Notes under the pieces: model-generated | What the model was told of the DNA's origin: nothing | The model's database searches: none | What the model saw: only the letters and a program-made list of their open reading frames with translations | Origin: Bacillota bacterium | Lineage (GTDB): Bacteria > Bacillota > Clostridia > Christensenellales > SZUA-584 | Direction: 5' to 3' | NCBI GenBank assembly: GCA_023399095.1 | Contig: JAEWQS010000077.1 | Span: forward strand, 11,107-75,106 | Length of the DNA: 64,000 bases | Program-made: the position numbers and the translations under genes | Shown here: in pieces, positions 34,259-43,185 of the stretch | How positions within the stretch are numbered: the first letter of the stretch is position 1 | Layout: each line of letters begins with the position of its first letter

Positions 34259-35509
34259 ATGAAGATACTGGTGGTGGGCGGCGGTGGCCGCGAACACGTG
34301 ATCATATGGAAACTGAAACAGAATCAAAACATCGATGACATACATTGCGCACCCGGCAACGGCGGTATTGCACAGCTGGCGACTTGTGTGCCGATACAGG
34401 CGACAGACATAGATGGAATCACGGAATACGCCAAGCAGCAGGGCTTCGATCTCGTGATCGTCGCGCCCGACGACCCGCTTTACATGGGGCTCGTGGATAA
34501 GCTGCAGGCGGAAAGCATCCGCGCATTCGGGCCCACCGCAGACGCAGCACGCATTGAGGGCAGCAAGGTCTATGCCAAATACCTGATGCAAAAGTACGGC
34601 ATACCCACCGCGGCCTGCGAAGTGTTCGACGATTACGATAAGGCGGCGGCATACGTGAAAATCTGCAAAACGCCTGTCGTGGTCAAGGCGGACGGGCTTG
34701 CGCTTGGCAAGGGCGTGATCATCTGCCAGTCAGCGGATGAAGCGCTGGATGCGCTAAAAGAGATCATGGTGGATAAAGCATTTGGCGATGCGGGCAGCCG
34801 CGTGGTCATCGAGGAATTTCTCGAAGGGCCTGAGGTATCTGTGCTTGCGTTTTGCGATGGCAAAACAATTCTGCCCATGGAGAGTGCGCAGGATCATAAA
34901 CGCGCATACGACGGCGACAAAGGCCCCAATACGGGCGGTATGGGCACGTTCTCACCCAGCCCCAAATACACGGATGAAATTCGCAAAGTCGCGGAAGAGA
35001 CGATTATTCGGCGTACGGTGGAAGCGCTTAATGCGGAGGGCGTTTGCTTCAAGGGGATTATATTCTTCGGGCTGATGCTCACAAAGGATGGCCCCAAGCT
35101 GCTCGAATACAATGCGCGTTTCGGTGATCCTGAAGCGCAGGTGGTGTTACCGCGTCTCAAAAACGATTTGCTTGAGATTTTTGATGCGGTGATTGACGGC
35201 ACGCTGAATCAGATCACACTGAAATGGGACGAGAGAACCGCCGTTTGCGTGGTAATGGCATCGGGCGGCTATCCGGGCAAATATCCCAAGGGCGTGCTTA
35301 TCGGCGGCCTTGAGAATGTTCGAGACGCTGTGGTTTATCACGCGGGCACGGCCTTGAAGGACGGCGCGTTTGTGACCAACGGGGGTCGCGTGCTGGGCAT
35401 TACGGCACTCGGCAACGATATACCTGACGCGCGGCAAAAAGCGTACGGCGAGTTAAGCAAGGTGCACTTCGACGGTGCGCAATACCGTACGGACATCGGT
35501 ATCAAATAG
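34259..35509 (+). CDS. purD: Phosphoribosylamine-glycine ligase PurD
   Basis: A 416-residue ATP-grasp enzyme forming GAR. Motifs include VVGGGGREHVI at the N-terminus, the glycine-rich VKADGLALGKGVI, and EYNARFGDPEAQV in the metal/ATP site. AAGGAG precedes the ATG, ten bases after purH. It is the last gene of the operon and is followed by a terminator. Confidence 0.96.
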   Translation: MKILVVGGGGREHVIIWKLKQNQNIDDIHCAPGNGGIAQLATCVPIQATDIDGITEYAKQQGFDLVIVAPDDPLYMGLVDKLQAESIRAFGPTADAARIEGSKVYAKYLMQKYGIPTAACEVFDDYDKAAAYVKICKTPVVVKADGLALGKGVIICQSADEALDALKEIMVDKAFGDAGSRVVIEEFLEGPEVSVLAFCDGKTILPMESAQDHKRAYDGDKGPNTGGMGTFSPSPKYTDEIRKVAEETIIRRTVEALNAEGVCFKGIIFFGLMLTKDGPKLLEYNARFGDPEAQVVLPRLKNDLLEIFDAVIDGTLNQITLKWDERTAVCVVMASGGYPGKYPKGVLIGGLENVRDAVVYHAGTALKDGAFVTNGGRVLGITALGNDIPDARQKAYGELSKVHFDGAQYRTDIGIK

Positions 35510-35537
35510 ACGGACTTATAATCGAATATGAGGCCAA

Positions 35538-35566
35538 GGCGGGTGTTTCACCCGTCTTTGTTGTTT
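35538..35566 (+). terminator. Terminator of the purine operon
   Basis: GGCGGGTG (35538-35545) pairs with CACCCGTC (35549-35556) followed by TTTGTTGTTT. Confidence 0.7.
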
Positions 35567-35583
35567 CTCGGCAAAAGCGTCCT

Positions 35584-36018
35584 GTCACCTCGAACATGTC
35601 GAGAGGTCCCACGGCTAAGAGCATAAGAACATGGGATACTGGTCCATTTCATAGTCGACAAGCTCAGCATGACAGTCGCTCTGAAAGTGTGGCATATGCC
35701 CACTTCTTTCACATCGAGCTTACCGAGAGGTCCCACGACTAAGAGCATAAGAACATGGGATACTGGTCCATTTCATAGTCGACAAGCTCAGCATGACAAG
35801 CGCAATGCATGGCTAAGAGCGTTCAGTCACCTCGAACTTGCCGAGAGGTCCCACGACTAAGAACACAAAACATGGGATGCATCGACAAGCTCAGCATGAC
35901 AAGCGCAATGCATAGCTAAGAGCGTTCTGTCACCTCTAGCTTGTCGAGAGGTCCCACGGTTTAGAGAGCCAAACCATGGGATGCAAATCCGTTTCTCAGT
36001 CGCCAGGCTCGGCATAAC
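35584..36018. repeat. Four tandem copies of a ~100-bp intergenic palindromic repeat
   Basis: Units start near 35584, 35710, 35825 and 35929. Each opens with a stem of the form CACCTCGA...TCGAGAGGTCCCAC, has an internal CATGGGAT, and ends with CGACAAGCTCAGCATGAC or a variant. A further single half-unit lies at 50061. Units 1 and 2 are nearly identical over their first 90 bases. Bases 35567-36125 contain no supported gene. Confidence 0.85.
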
Positions 36019-36125
36019 AATGATTCATTTGCCGTGATCTGTTTATTTTACACATATATTGTTTGATAATAAACCTCTCATGCTGTATGCTTAGAATGAT
36101 CGGCAGCAATTTAAGGAGCGTATAC

Positions 36126-37007
36126 ATGCCAAGAATTTTGAGTGTGCTCATGCGTACACATATCAGGCTCGTTAAACCCATTCTAAAAAAATTCAGCATA
36201 CAAACCGCAAGAGCATTTCAGGATAATCTTGGCGATATGGAAGCAAAATCGATGGCATCAAAGGTCAATTTTGAGCCTGTTGAGTTTGATGCTTTCGATG
36301 CTTGTTTTGTGTCTCCAAAGGGCAAAGCGCAGGACTGCAATGTCGTCCTGTATTTGCACGGCGGCGGATATGTGGCCGGTAATATTGCATACGCCCGCGG
36401 CTTTGCGAGCATACTGGCGGTGGAGACAAATCGGTTTGTGCTGGCCGTGGCTTACCGGCTTGCGCCCGAGAATCCGTTCCCTGCGGCTGTGGAGGACGCG
36501 TATTGTGCTTATCAATATCTGATCGAATCAGGGTACAAGGCCGAGAATATCTCGCTCGTGGGTGAATCCGCAGGAGGCGGGCTGATATTCGCGCTATGCT
36601 TAAAGCTTAAACAAGCGGGGTTGCCGCTCCCAAATGCACTGGTAGGTATATCTCCGTGGACCGACTTGACATTCAGCGGCGAATCCTATAAAACCAATAA
36701 TAAGAAGGATCCCACGCTTTCGGAGCAGGTGCTGCGCAGCCACGCACAGGCTTATGCGGCAGGGCAGGAGGAAAACCCGCTTGTGTCGCCTGTTTTCGGC
36801 AAACTTGACGGCATGCCACGCTCGCTGATTTGTGTGGGCAGCTGTGAGCTGCTGCTGGACGATGCGAAAATGCTGGCTGAGCGGCTCAAAGAAGCCGGAA
36901 GCCCGTGTGAATTGATTATAGAGGATGGTATGTGGCACGTGTACGTGCTGTTTAAGATACCCGAGGCCATAGAGACCTTGAAGAAAATTGCCGCTTTCTT
37001 GGAGTGA
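36126..37007 (+). CDS. Alpha/beta hydrolase, HSL-type esterase
   Basis: A 293-residue esterase/lipase of the hormone-sensitive-lipase family. The oxyanion-hole motif is HGGGY and the nucleophile elbow is GESAGGG; the catalytic His is in GMWHVYVLF. The start at 36126 follows GGAG with suitable spacing; longer in-frame versions run into the repeat region. It heads a tightly spaced three-gene group with an acyltransferase and a zinc-ribbon membrane protein (4 bases to the next start). Confidence 0.88.
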   Translation: MPRILSVLMRTHIRLVKPILKKFSIQTARAFQDNLGDMEAKSMASKVNFEPVEFDAFDACFVSPKGKAQDCNVVLYLHGGGYVAGNIAYARGFASILAVETNRFVLAVAYRLAPENPFPAAVEDAYCAYQYLIESGYKAENISLVGESAGGGLIFALCLKLKQAGLPLPNALVGISPWTDLTFSGESYKTNNKKDPTLSEQVLRSHAQAYAAGQEENPLVSPVFGKLDGMPRSLICVGSCELLLDDAKMLAERLKEAGSPCELIIEDGMWHVYVLFKIPEAIETLKKIAAFLE

Positions 37008-37010
37008 TAT

Positions 37011-38303
37011 ATGAGCAGCAGTGATAAACAACATAAGAAATGGATGAAGCTTGATAACGCCGCGAAGATATACCCTGCGGCCAAAAAACGCAACTGGAAG
37101 GCGCTGTTCCGTCTTTCAGCCGACCTCTCGGAGGAGATTGAACCTGCGATATTGGAAGAAGCGCTGACATCGACGCTCGCCCGTTTTCCGGGCTTCGCGC
37201 TGAAGCTTAAACGCGGCCTTTTCTGGTATTACCTTGAGCACAACGAAGGTCAGCCGGATTTAAGGCAGGACGAAGCCTATCCGTGTGCGCATATGAACTT
37301 TGAAGAGAACAAGGGCTTTATGTTTCGCGTGCTGTATTATAAGCACCGAATTGCTGTGGAAATCTTTCACGCGCTGACGGATGGCACGGGCGGGCTGTGC
37401 TTTTTAAAAACGCTGGTGGCGGAGTATCTGCGCCTAAAATACGGCGCCGACATACCAAGAGATAATGAGATACTCGATTGCTGTGCGATTCCTGCTCCGG
37501 ATGAGACCGAGGATGCATATCTGAAATTCGCCAAGAATATCAAGCGTACACGCCGTGAGCCCAATGCGTATTTCATCAAAGGCACCAAGGAAAGCGACGG
37601 CTTTAACAACGTCACAACAGGCATGATTCCGGTGGGTGAGGTGATAGCGCGCGCCAAGGAAAAAAACGTGTCTCTCACAGACTATATTACCGCAGCATTG
37701 ATTATGGCTGTTGATAAGCTTCAGCGTAAAGCCGTCAAAAACGAAAAGCGTATGAAGCCCGTTAAAATTTGCATTCCGATTAATCTGCGCCGGTTTTACC
37801 CGACCAACACGATGCGCAACTTTGCCAGCTATGTGAACCCCGGCATAGATCCCAAATACGGTACATATAGCTTTGAAGAGGTGCTGACGGCGGTGCATCA
37901 CTATATGCGCAGCGAAGTGACGGAAAAGCTGCTGGGTGCCAAGATATCCACGAATGTGCGGTCGGAATCGATGCGTGTGCTGCGGGTCACGCCGCTGTTC
38001 ATAAAGAACATCGCTATGAAACTGACATTTAACCTTGTCGGAGACCGCAAAAGCTCCACCAGCATTTCCAATCTCGGCAATGTGAAGCTGCCGCCGCAGA
38101 TGGCGGCGTATGTGACACGCATGGATTTCATACTGGGGCCGCTTTCGCGCAACCGAATTGTGTGCGGCGCGCTTTCATATAACGGCACGCTTATGCTCAA
38201 CTTTGTGAGGACAATAAAGGAAAATACGCTGGAGAGAGAGTTTTTCCGTTATCTGGTGAAGCTTGGTGTCCCGGTCAAGATCGAAAGCAATCAAAGATGG
38301 TAG
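37011..38303 (+). CDS. Condensation/alcohol acetyltransferase-like protein
   Basis: A 430-residue CoA- or carrier-dependent acyltransferase-like protein. The catalytic motif HALTDGTGG (HxxxDG) is intact and corresponds to the condensation/WES/alcohol-acetyltransferase superfamily. The C-terminal half includes FNLVGDRKSSTSISNLG, a conserved strand and DFG-region equivalent. It starts three bases after the hydrolase stop codon. Together with the hydrolase it suggests formation and turnover of an ester, perhaps a lipid, but no substrate is known. Confidence 0.8.
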   Translation: MSSSDKQHKKWMKLDNAAKIYPAAKKRNWKALFRLSADLSEEIEPAILEEALTSTLARFPGFALKLKRGLFWYYLEHNEGQPDLRQDEAYPCAHMNFEENKGFMFRVLYYKHRIAVEIFHALTDGTGGLCFLKTLVAEYLRLKYGADIPRDNEILDCCAIPAPDETEDAYLKFAKNIKRTRREPNAYFIKGTKESDGFNNVTTGMIPVGEVIARAKEKNVSLTDYITAALIMAVDKLQRKAVKNEKRMKPVKICIPINLRRFYPTNTMRNFASYVNPGIDPKYGTYSFEEVLTAVHHYMRSEVTEKLLGAKISTNVRSESMRVLRVTPLFIKNIAMKLTFNLVGDRKSSTSISNLGNVKLPPQMAAYVTRMDFILGPLSRNRIVCGALSYNGTLMLNFVRTIKENTLEREFFRYLVKLGVPVKIESNQRW

Positions 38304-38322
38304 AATGGAGAGGATAAGATAT

Positions 38323-39027
38323 ATGTCTTACTGTGTGAATTGCGGTGTTGAGCTCGAGAAGAGCGAAAAATATTGCCCGCTCTGCAATGTGGAGGTGCTA
38401 AACCCCAAAGCGCCATGGCAGGAGCCTATGGAACGGCCATATCCGCGCTACCTTGAGACGCTTGTCCACCGCATTGACCGCCGATATTTTGCGACACTTG
38501 CAGGGCTCATTTTGATGATCCCAATTATGATCACCATTCTGCTTGATATACTGGACGGAAACGGCGTGTCATGGTCGGCCTACATCGTGGGGGCGATGGC
38601 GCTGCTCTTCATATTTATCGTGTTTCCGTTCTATTTCAAGCGCTACCATACGGTCACGTTTTTGTCGGTCAACTGTGCCGCGATTTTGCTTTATCTGCTG
38701 TTTATTGAGAGAATGAACGGAGGCAATTGGTTTGTAGGGATCGGGCTCCCGGTGACAGTGGCGGCAAGCATCGGCATCATCATTCTCGCGCTGCTGTTCA
38801 CGAGAAAGGACATGACAATACTCAAAAAGAGCGCAAGTATATTTTTCGCTTTGGGTCTGTTTGTGCTTATCGTCGAAGTGATTATCCGATTAAACGAGAC
38901 GGCACCTTTTGACCTCAAATGGTCATTTTACGCGTTGATTCCCTTTGCGATACTCGGTGTAGCGGCGATGATACTTGAACACCGCAAGAATTTCAAAGAG
39001 GAAATACGTCGGCGATTATTCTACTGA
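38323..39027 (+). CDS. DUF6320-like zinc-ribbon membrane protein
   Basis: A 234-residue protein with an N-terminal zinc ribbon (CVNCG and CPLCN pairs, residues 4-22) followed by six to seven membrane helices. The family seems to match DUF6320 and, as I recall, is usually found beside an acyltransferase like the preceding gene. The start at 38323 is placed by GGAGAGG at 38308-38314; an in-frame ATG at 38305 would precede it. Its role is unknown; it could recruit or channel the product of the two enzymes at the membrane. Confidence 0.7.
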   Translation: MSYCVNCGVELEKSEKYCPLCNVEVLNPKAPWQEPMERPYPRYLETLVHRIDRRYFATLAGLILMIPIMITILLDILDGNGVSWSAYIVGAMALLFIFIVFPFYFKRYHTVTFLSVNCAAILLYLLFIERMNGGNWFVGIGLPVTVAASIGIIILALLFTRKDMTILKKSASIFFALGLFVLIVEVIIRLNETAPFDLKWSFYALIPFAILGVAAMILEHRKNFKEEIRRRLFY

Positions 39028-39042
39028 TAGAAGTGGGGACGT

Positions 39043-39558
39043 ATGATGCATTCATCGTTGTTGACAGTCATCAAAGACCAGACACAAAAATCGCTTTGGA
39101 GCGTACACAATGTGATGGACTGTATTCCGAACAATATATGGGGCAGGCTTTACTGTGGTACGCCGCTTTGGAAACATGTTTACCACACGCTGCATTCGCT
39201 TGATCGCTGCTATATAAACCCGTATGTATACAAGGAGCCCAAATTTCATGTAGATGGTCTGAATGATCTCAATACACTAACCATAGAATTCTTATCCCGT
39301 GATACACTTAAAGAATACGCAAATCAAGTGGAAGGAAAAATAAACGCCTTTCTTAATACGTTCGCAGAAGAGCAATTATCAGAGAAACCCGAACAGTGTC
39401 CTTTCATACGCTTCCAATTGATACTCGCTCAGCATCGTCATCTGGATATGCACATCGGCATGATAATGGGCTTTGTAGTTGCGGAGACGGGACGCTGGCC
39501 CAAGGTGCTTGGACTCATGGATGATATCAAAACGCGTGAAGCGTGCGTGTACGATTAA
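39043..39558 (+). CDS. DinB-like putative metalloenzyme
   Basis: A 171-residue four-helix protein of the DinB/YfiT type. The expected metal-binding histidines appear in KHVYHTLHSLD and QHRHLDMHIGM. Related enzymes are thiol (bacillithiol or mycothiol) transferases, but many have no known reaction. It starts 16 bases after the DUF6320-like gene, so it may be part of the same transcript. Confidence 0.7.
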   Translation: MMHSSLLTVIKDQTQKSLWSVHNVMDCIPNNIWGRLYCGTPLWKHVYHTLHSLDRCYINPYVYKEPKFHVDGLNDLNTLTIEFLSRDTLKEYANQVEGKINAFLNTFAEEQLSEKPEQCPFIRFQLILAQHRHLDMHIGMIMGFVVAETGRWPKVLGLMDDIKTREACVYD

Positions 39559-39579
39559 CGTTCGAAGGGAGAGAGCCTT

Positions 39580-40236
39580 ATGAATGTGACAAGACTTTTG
39601 GGAACGTCATGGCTAGCTCACGATGGCAAAACAGGAATTATTGTTGATGCGGCCAGAAAGGGGCAGGCGCAAGCCATAAAAAAAAGGTTAGAACCGCTGG
39701 GGCTGACAATCCCGCTGCTTTTTCTCACGCATACGCACTTCGACCACACGGGATGTGCGGCAGCATTGCAGGAATATGCAGACGCCAAGGTCATCGTCGG
39801 CGCTGCGGAAGCAGATTGCTTGAAGCAAGGCTATACACCCGTGCCTAAGGGCACTTTTGTGGTTACCCGTGTTATTTCTGATGCGGGGCACAATCTGACG
39901 CCCAAACAGACGGAATACTATGATGCGGTTACACACGACATTGTACCCATAGCTATGGCGCGTGATCTCAGTGAATTCGGATTTGATGCGCAAGCTGTGC
40001 CGCTGGGCGGACACACAGCTGGATCAATCGGTCTGCACATTGGAGAGCATTTCTTCGCTGGTGATACGGTGTTCGGTGTCGGCGGCGTGCTGTATCCGCC
40101 ATTCGCGGACTGTCCCGATGCGATTCAAACAGCGTGGGAGAGGATTCTCGCTACGGAAGCAAAGTATATCTGCCCGGGGCATGGAAGAATGCTGAGCAGA
40201 GATAGGCTGGAGAAGCAGTATCAGGCGCGATATTAA
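39580..40236 (+). CDS. MBL-fold metallo-hydrolase
   Basis: A 218-residue metallo-beta-lactamase-fold hydrolase. The metal motif is HTHFDH at 51-56, followed by GGHTAGSIGL, AGDTVFG and ICPGHG, all expected glyoxalase-II-like ligand positions. It is probably cytosolic and acts on a small ester or thioester. It follows the DinB-like gene by 21 bases, with GGGAGAG before its ATG. Confidence 0.88.
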   Translation: MNVTRLLGTSWLAHDGKTGIIVDAARKGQAQAIKKRLEPLGLTIPLLFLTHTHFDHTGCAAALQEYADAKVIVGAAEADCLKQGYTPVPKGTFVVTRVISDAGHNLTPKQTEYYDAVTHDIVPIAMARDLSEFGFDAQAVPLGGHTAGSIGLHIGEHFFAGDTVFGVGGVLYPPFADCPDAIQTAWERILATEAKYICPGHGRMLSRDRLEKQYQARY

Positions 40237-40266
40237 CAGATATAATCTATAGGAAGAAGGATGCAT

Positions 40267-40752
40267 ATGAAATTATATATCAAGCAGAAAGTCTTATCCT
40301 GGACAGATAAATTTACCATCAAGGATGACACGGAGCAAGACAAGTATATGGTTGAAGGTGAACTGTTTTCTTGGGGTAAAAAACTACATGTGAAGGATAT
40401 GACAGGACGAGAGGCCGCATTTATACAGCAAAAAGTGTGGAGCTTTTTGCCTCGCTTTTTTGTGTTTGTTGACGGACGGCAAATTGCTGAGATTGTCAAG
40501 CAATTCACTTTCTTACGCCCCAAATACAGCATCGCCGGTTTGAATTGGGAAATAGAAGGTGATTTTATGGCACATAACTATCAAATCACACAAAACGGCC
40601 GATTGGTGGTGACCATACACAAGGAATGGCTGACATGGGGAGATTGTTATGTGCTTGATATTGAATCTGAACAGGATGAAATTTTTGCGCTCGCCGTGGT
40701 ACTGGCTATCGATTGCGTGATGGCGGCACAGGCAGCATCGACAAGCAACTAA
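40267..40752 (+). CDS. LURP-one-related (tubby-like) family protein
   Basis: A 161-residue beta-rich protein with the two-copy pattern of the LURP-one/Scramblase-like barrel (LYIKQKVLSWTDKFTI, VEGELFSWGKKLHV, IEGDFMAHNYQI). Bacterial members have no established function. ATG 40267 is chosen over 40261 because AGGAAGAAGG ends at 40259. It is the last plus-strand gene of the group that began with the hydrolase. Confidence 0.82.
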   Translation: MKLYIKQKVLSWTDKFTIKDDTEQDKYMVEGELFSWGKKLHVKDMTGREAAFIQQKVWSFLPRFFVFVDGRQIAEIVKQFTFLRPKYSIAGLNWEIEGDFMAHNYQITQNGRLVVTIHKEWLTWGDCYVLDIESEQDEIFALAVVLAIDCVMAAQAASTSN

Positions 40753-40821
40753 CGCAGCCACTTTTCAGCCCCATAAGCAGCAGGCTTATAACGAGATTAT
40801 CACATTTAACTATCGATTTGA

Positions 40822-40864
40822 CTCCCTCTGAGGAGGGAGCTGGCTGCGTAGCAGACTGAGGGAG
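40822..40864. repeat. CTCCCTC/GAGGGAG intergenic repeat
   Basis: CTCCCTC, a short linker and GAGGGAG form a hairpin, followed by a second GAGGGAG 30 bases on. A similar CTCCCTC-containing hairpin lies at 54548. The form resembles a repeat common between clostridial genes. Bases 40753-40963 hold no gene. Confidence 0.5.
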
Positions 40865-40963
40865 AGATTTCATACACTCCAGCATTAACGCATGCAACAA
40901 GGCCGCAGTGTAGATAGCACTATTGATTTATCCGATGTGTCGCCCGCTCTTGATATAGAGCCA

Positions 40964-40991
40964 TAAAAAAGCACGACATTCCTGCCGCGCT
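40964..40991 (-). terminator. Terminator of the asd-dapA-dapB operon
   Basis: On the minus strand AGCGCGGC pairs with GTCGTGCT, including G-T pairs, followed by TTTTTT. Confidence 0.75.
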
Positions 40992-41026
40992 TAAACTCAA
41001 TTCTTAATACTTAACTCTTAATTGTT

Positions 41027-42235
41027 TTACAGGCAAAACGCCTCGGCGACCACGCCGATCGCATCCACAGCGTTGCTGGTTTCAATGCAGAAGCTGATGT
41101 TCGTTTCGGACGTCGTGATGATCGCGATACCGATGTTCTTTTCGGCGAGCGCGCCAAAAAGCTTGGCGGCCACACCGGTCTGTTGCTGCATGCCTGCACC
41201 TTCCACCGTCAGCTTAGAGAGCGACGACGTTTCAATGATCTCCGCACATTCCTTTTTGAATTTCGCAATGACTCTCAAACAGCTTTTCAAGTCGGCGCGG
41301 GGGAGCGAGAACGAAAGGCTGGCCTTGCCGTCATGCGGCATCGTTTGGCTGATGATGTCGAGCTTGATGTCCGCATCCGCGATATCCGAGAAGACCTTGG
41401 CGATGGTATCAGGAGAAAATTTTAGCTGCGAAAGCGTCACCATGGCCTGCCCGTCGTCTTTAAATACGCTTGTCACGGCATTTTGCTTGATGATGTCGTT
41501 CATGTTGTATAGCCCGGCCGGCATTCCGCAGATAAATGCTGCCGCGCGCAATGCGCCGAACGCGAAAATCTGACGTGACTGAGCCGTGTGCTTGATTTCC
41601 ACGATCTCGTCAGTACCGATAAAATAGACGCTATGCTCGCCGGGAATCGTGCCGCCACGCACCGCGTGAATACCGATTTCACGGCCGCGTTTCTCTGTGC
41701 GTGTGCAGCGCCCGCAAACAAACGGCTTGGGTGCCATCAGTGCATCGTTAATAGACTCGGCGATCGCTAGCGCGGTACCACTCGGTGAATCCACCTTCTG
41801 ATTATGATGCTTCTCGACGATCTCGATGTCGCAGTCTTCACCCAAGAAAGCGGCTGCTCGGCGAGAGAGCTCCATTTGGAGATTGACGCCGAGCGACATA
41901 TTGGCGGAAAAGAACACGGGGATCTGCGCCGCCGCGTTCCTGATTTTTGCTTTATCCTCATCTGTGAAGCCCGTTGTGGCGATCACGATGGGGGTGTTGT
42001 GTGAAAGCGCGTATCTTAAATTGGCTTCCAGCGCGTCGGGACGCGAGAAATCGACAATCACATCTCCCGCTTCACGACAGTCAAATATGTCAGCGTAAAC
42101 AGGATATTCATTGATTAAGGCGTCCGGCATTTTGTCTATGCCCGCGCAGACGCGCATGTCATCCATATCGGCAGCAAATTTTGCAACCGTTTGACCCATT
42201 TTTCCGTTAGCGCCGCATATAATTAAATTGGTCAT
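41027..42235 (-). CDS. dapB: Dihydrodipicolinate reductase fused to aspartokinase-type ACT module
   Basis: A 402-residue protein; ordinary DapB is about 250. Residues 1-251 are a complete reductase with the NAD(P)H motif GANGKMG at 8-14, TTGF at 87-90 and the catalytic EKHHNQKVDSPSGTAL at 141-156. Residues 260-402 are two ACT domains strikingly like the regulatory half of aspartokinase: IISQTMPHDGKASLSFSLPR in the first and VEGAGMQQQTGVAAKLF followed by TTSETNISF in the second. The module probably binds lysine or another amino acid and regulates the reductase. It is the third gene after asd and dapA, under the lysine riboswitch. Confidence 0.9.
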   Translation of the reverse strand: MTNLIICGANGKMGQTVAKFAADMDDMRVCAGIDKMPDALINEYPVYADIFDCREAGDVIVDFSRPDALEANLRYALSHNTPIVIATTGFTDEDKAKIRNAAAQIPVFFSANMSLGVNLQMELSRRAAAFLGEDCDIEIVEKHHNQKVDSPSGTALAIAESINDALMAPKPFVCGRCTRTEKRGREIGIHAVRGGTIPGEHSVYFIGTDEIVEIKHTAQSRQIFAFGALRAAAFICGMPAGLYNMNDIIKQNAVTSVFKDDGQAMVTLSQLKFSPDTIAKVFSDIADADIKLDIISQTMPHDGKASLSFSLPRADLKSCLRVIAKFKKECAEIIETSSLSKLTVEGAGMQQQTGVAAKLFGALAEKNIGIAIITTSETNISFCIETSNAVDAIGVVAEAFCL

Positions 42236-42275
42236 TCTTACCTCTCATCCTATGTATGTCAAAGTTCTTTTTAAG

Positions 42276-43157
42276 CTAAGCGATGTCAAACCCAAGTGCC
42301 ATTAATTCTTTTTTCAAGACGGTGGCCTTATCTGCGCTCATTTCACAAAGAGGCATGCGCAAAAGCCCAACGCTGATACCGATCATGTTAAGCGCTGTCT
42401 TCACAGGTATGGGATTCACTTCGGAGAACAGTGCGTTCACGAGCGGATTAAGCTTAAACTGAAGTTCTCTTGCACGCGCGGTATCGCCTTCTAGGAAGCT
42501 CATGACCATATCATGCGTCATTTCCGGCAGCAGATTGGACACCACGGAAATCACACCCTTGCCGCCCAGAGAAAGCAATGGCACCACATGGTCGTCGTTG
42601 CCCGAATAAAGATCAATTTCGGGGCAGAGACGCGCGATCTCGGCAATCTGCGAGATATTGCCGCTTGCTTCTTTGATGGCAACAATGTTGTCGTGAGAGG
42701 TGATTTCTTTCATAACCGATGGCTTAATATTGACGCCGGTGCGTCCGGGTATGTTATAAACCACGATGTCAGTGCTCACTGCGTCTGCAATCGCATGGTA
42801 GTGCCGGACCAGCCCCGTGTCGGTGCATTTATTATAGTATGGCGTAACCACGAGCAGGCCGTCCACGCCAAGGTCGGCGGCTTCCAGCGAGGTTTCAATC
42901 GCCGAGACGGTGTTGTTGCTGCCCGTTCCGGCGATAACGGGAACGCGTCCCGCTGTCTGTTTGACGACAAATTCGATGGCGCTTAAGTCCTCGTCCTTTG
43001 TCATCGTGGAAGACTCGCCTGTCGTGCCGCAGACGATGAGCGCATCGATGCCGCCTTCAATCTGATATTCGATCAGTGTTTCGAAATTGGCAAAGTCGAT
43101 GCCCTTGTCGTTAAACGGCGTGACAAGCGCGGTACCGGCTCCTGTAAATATACTCAT
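42276..43157 (-). CDS. dapA: Dihydrodipicolinate synthase DapA
   Basis: A 293-residue (beta/alpha)8 enzyme condensing aspartate semialdehyde with pyruvate. The Schiff-base lysine is K162 in VAIKEASGN, with Y134 in VVYNIPGRTG and the TTGESSTM loop at 45-52. It lies 40 bases upstream of dapB and 28 bases downstream of asd on the minus strand, the pathway order. Confidence 0.96.
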   Translation of the reverse strand: MSIFTGAGTALVTPFNDKGIDFANFETLIEYQIEGGIDALIVCGTTGESSTMTKDEDLSAIEFVVKQTAGRVPVIAGTGSNNTVSAIETSLEAADLGVDGLLVVTPYYNKCTDTGLVRHYHAIADAVSTDIVVYNIPGRTGVNIKPSVMKEITSHDNIVAIKEASGNISQIAEIARLCPEIDLYSGNDDHVVPLLSLGGKGVISVVSNLLPEMTHDMVMSFLEGDTARARELQFKLNPLVNALFSEVNPIPVKTALNMIGISVGLLRMPLCEMSADKATVLKKELMALGFDIA

Positions 43158-43185
43158 AAAATCTGCTTCCTTTCTCGGTGATGCG

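Noticed and set aside
35548..35860. Two short frames after purD
   Set aside because: They are created by the tandem repeats and change frame between units.
35584..36018. Possible CRISPR array
   Set aside because: Repeat units are about 100 bases, palindromic and unevenly spaced, with no regular 30-40 base spacers, and no cas gene is present.
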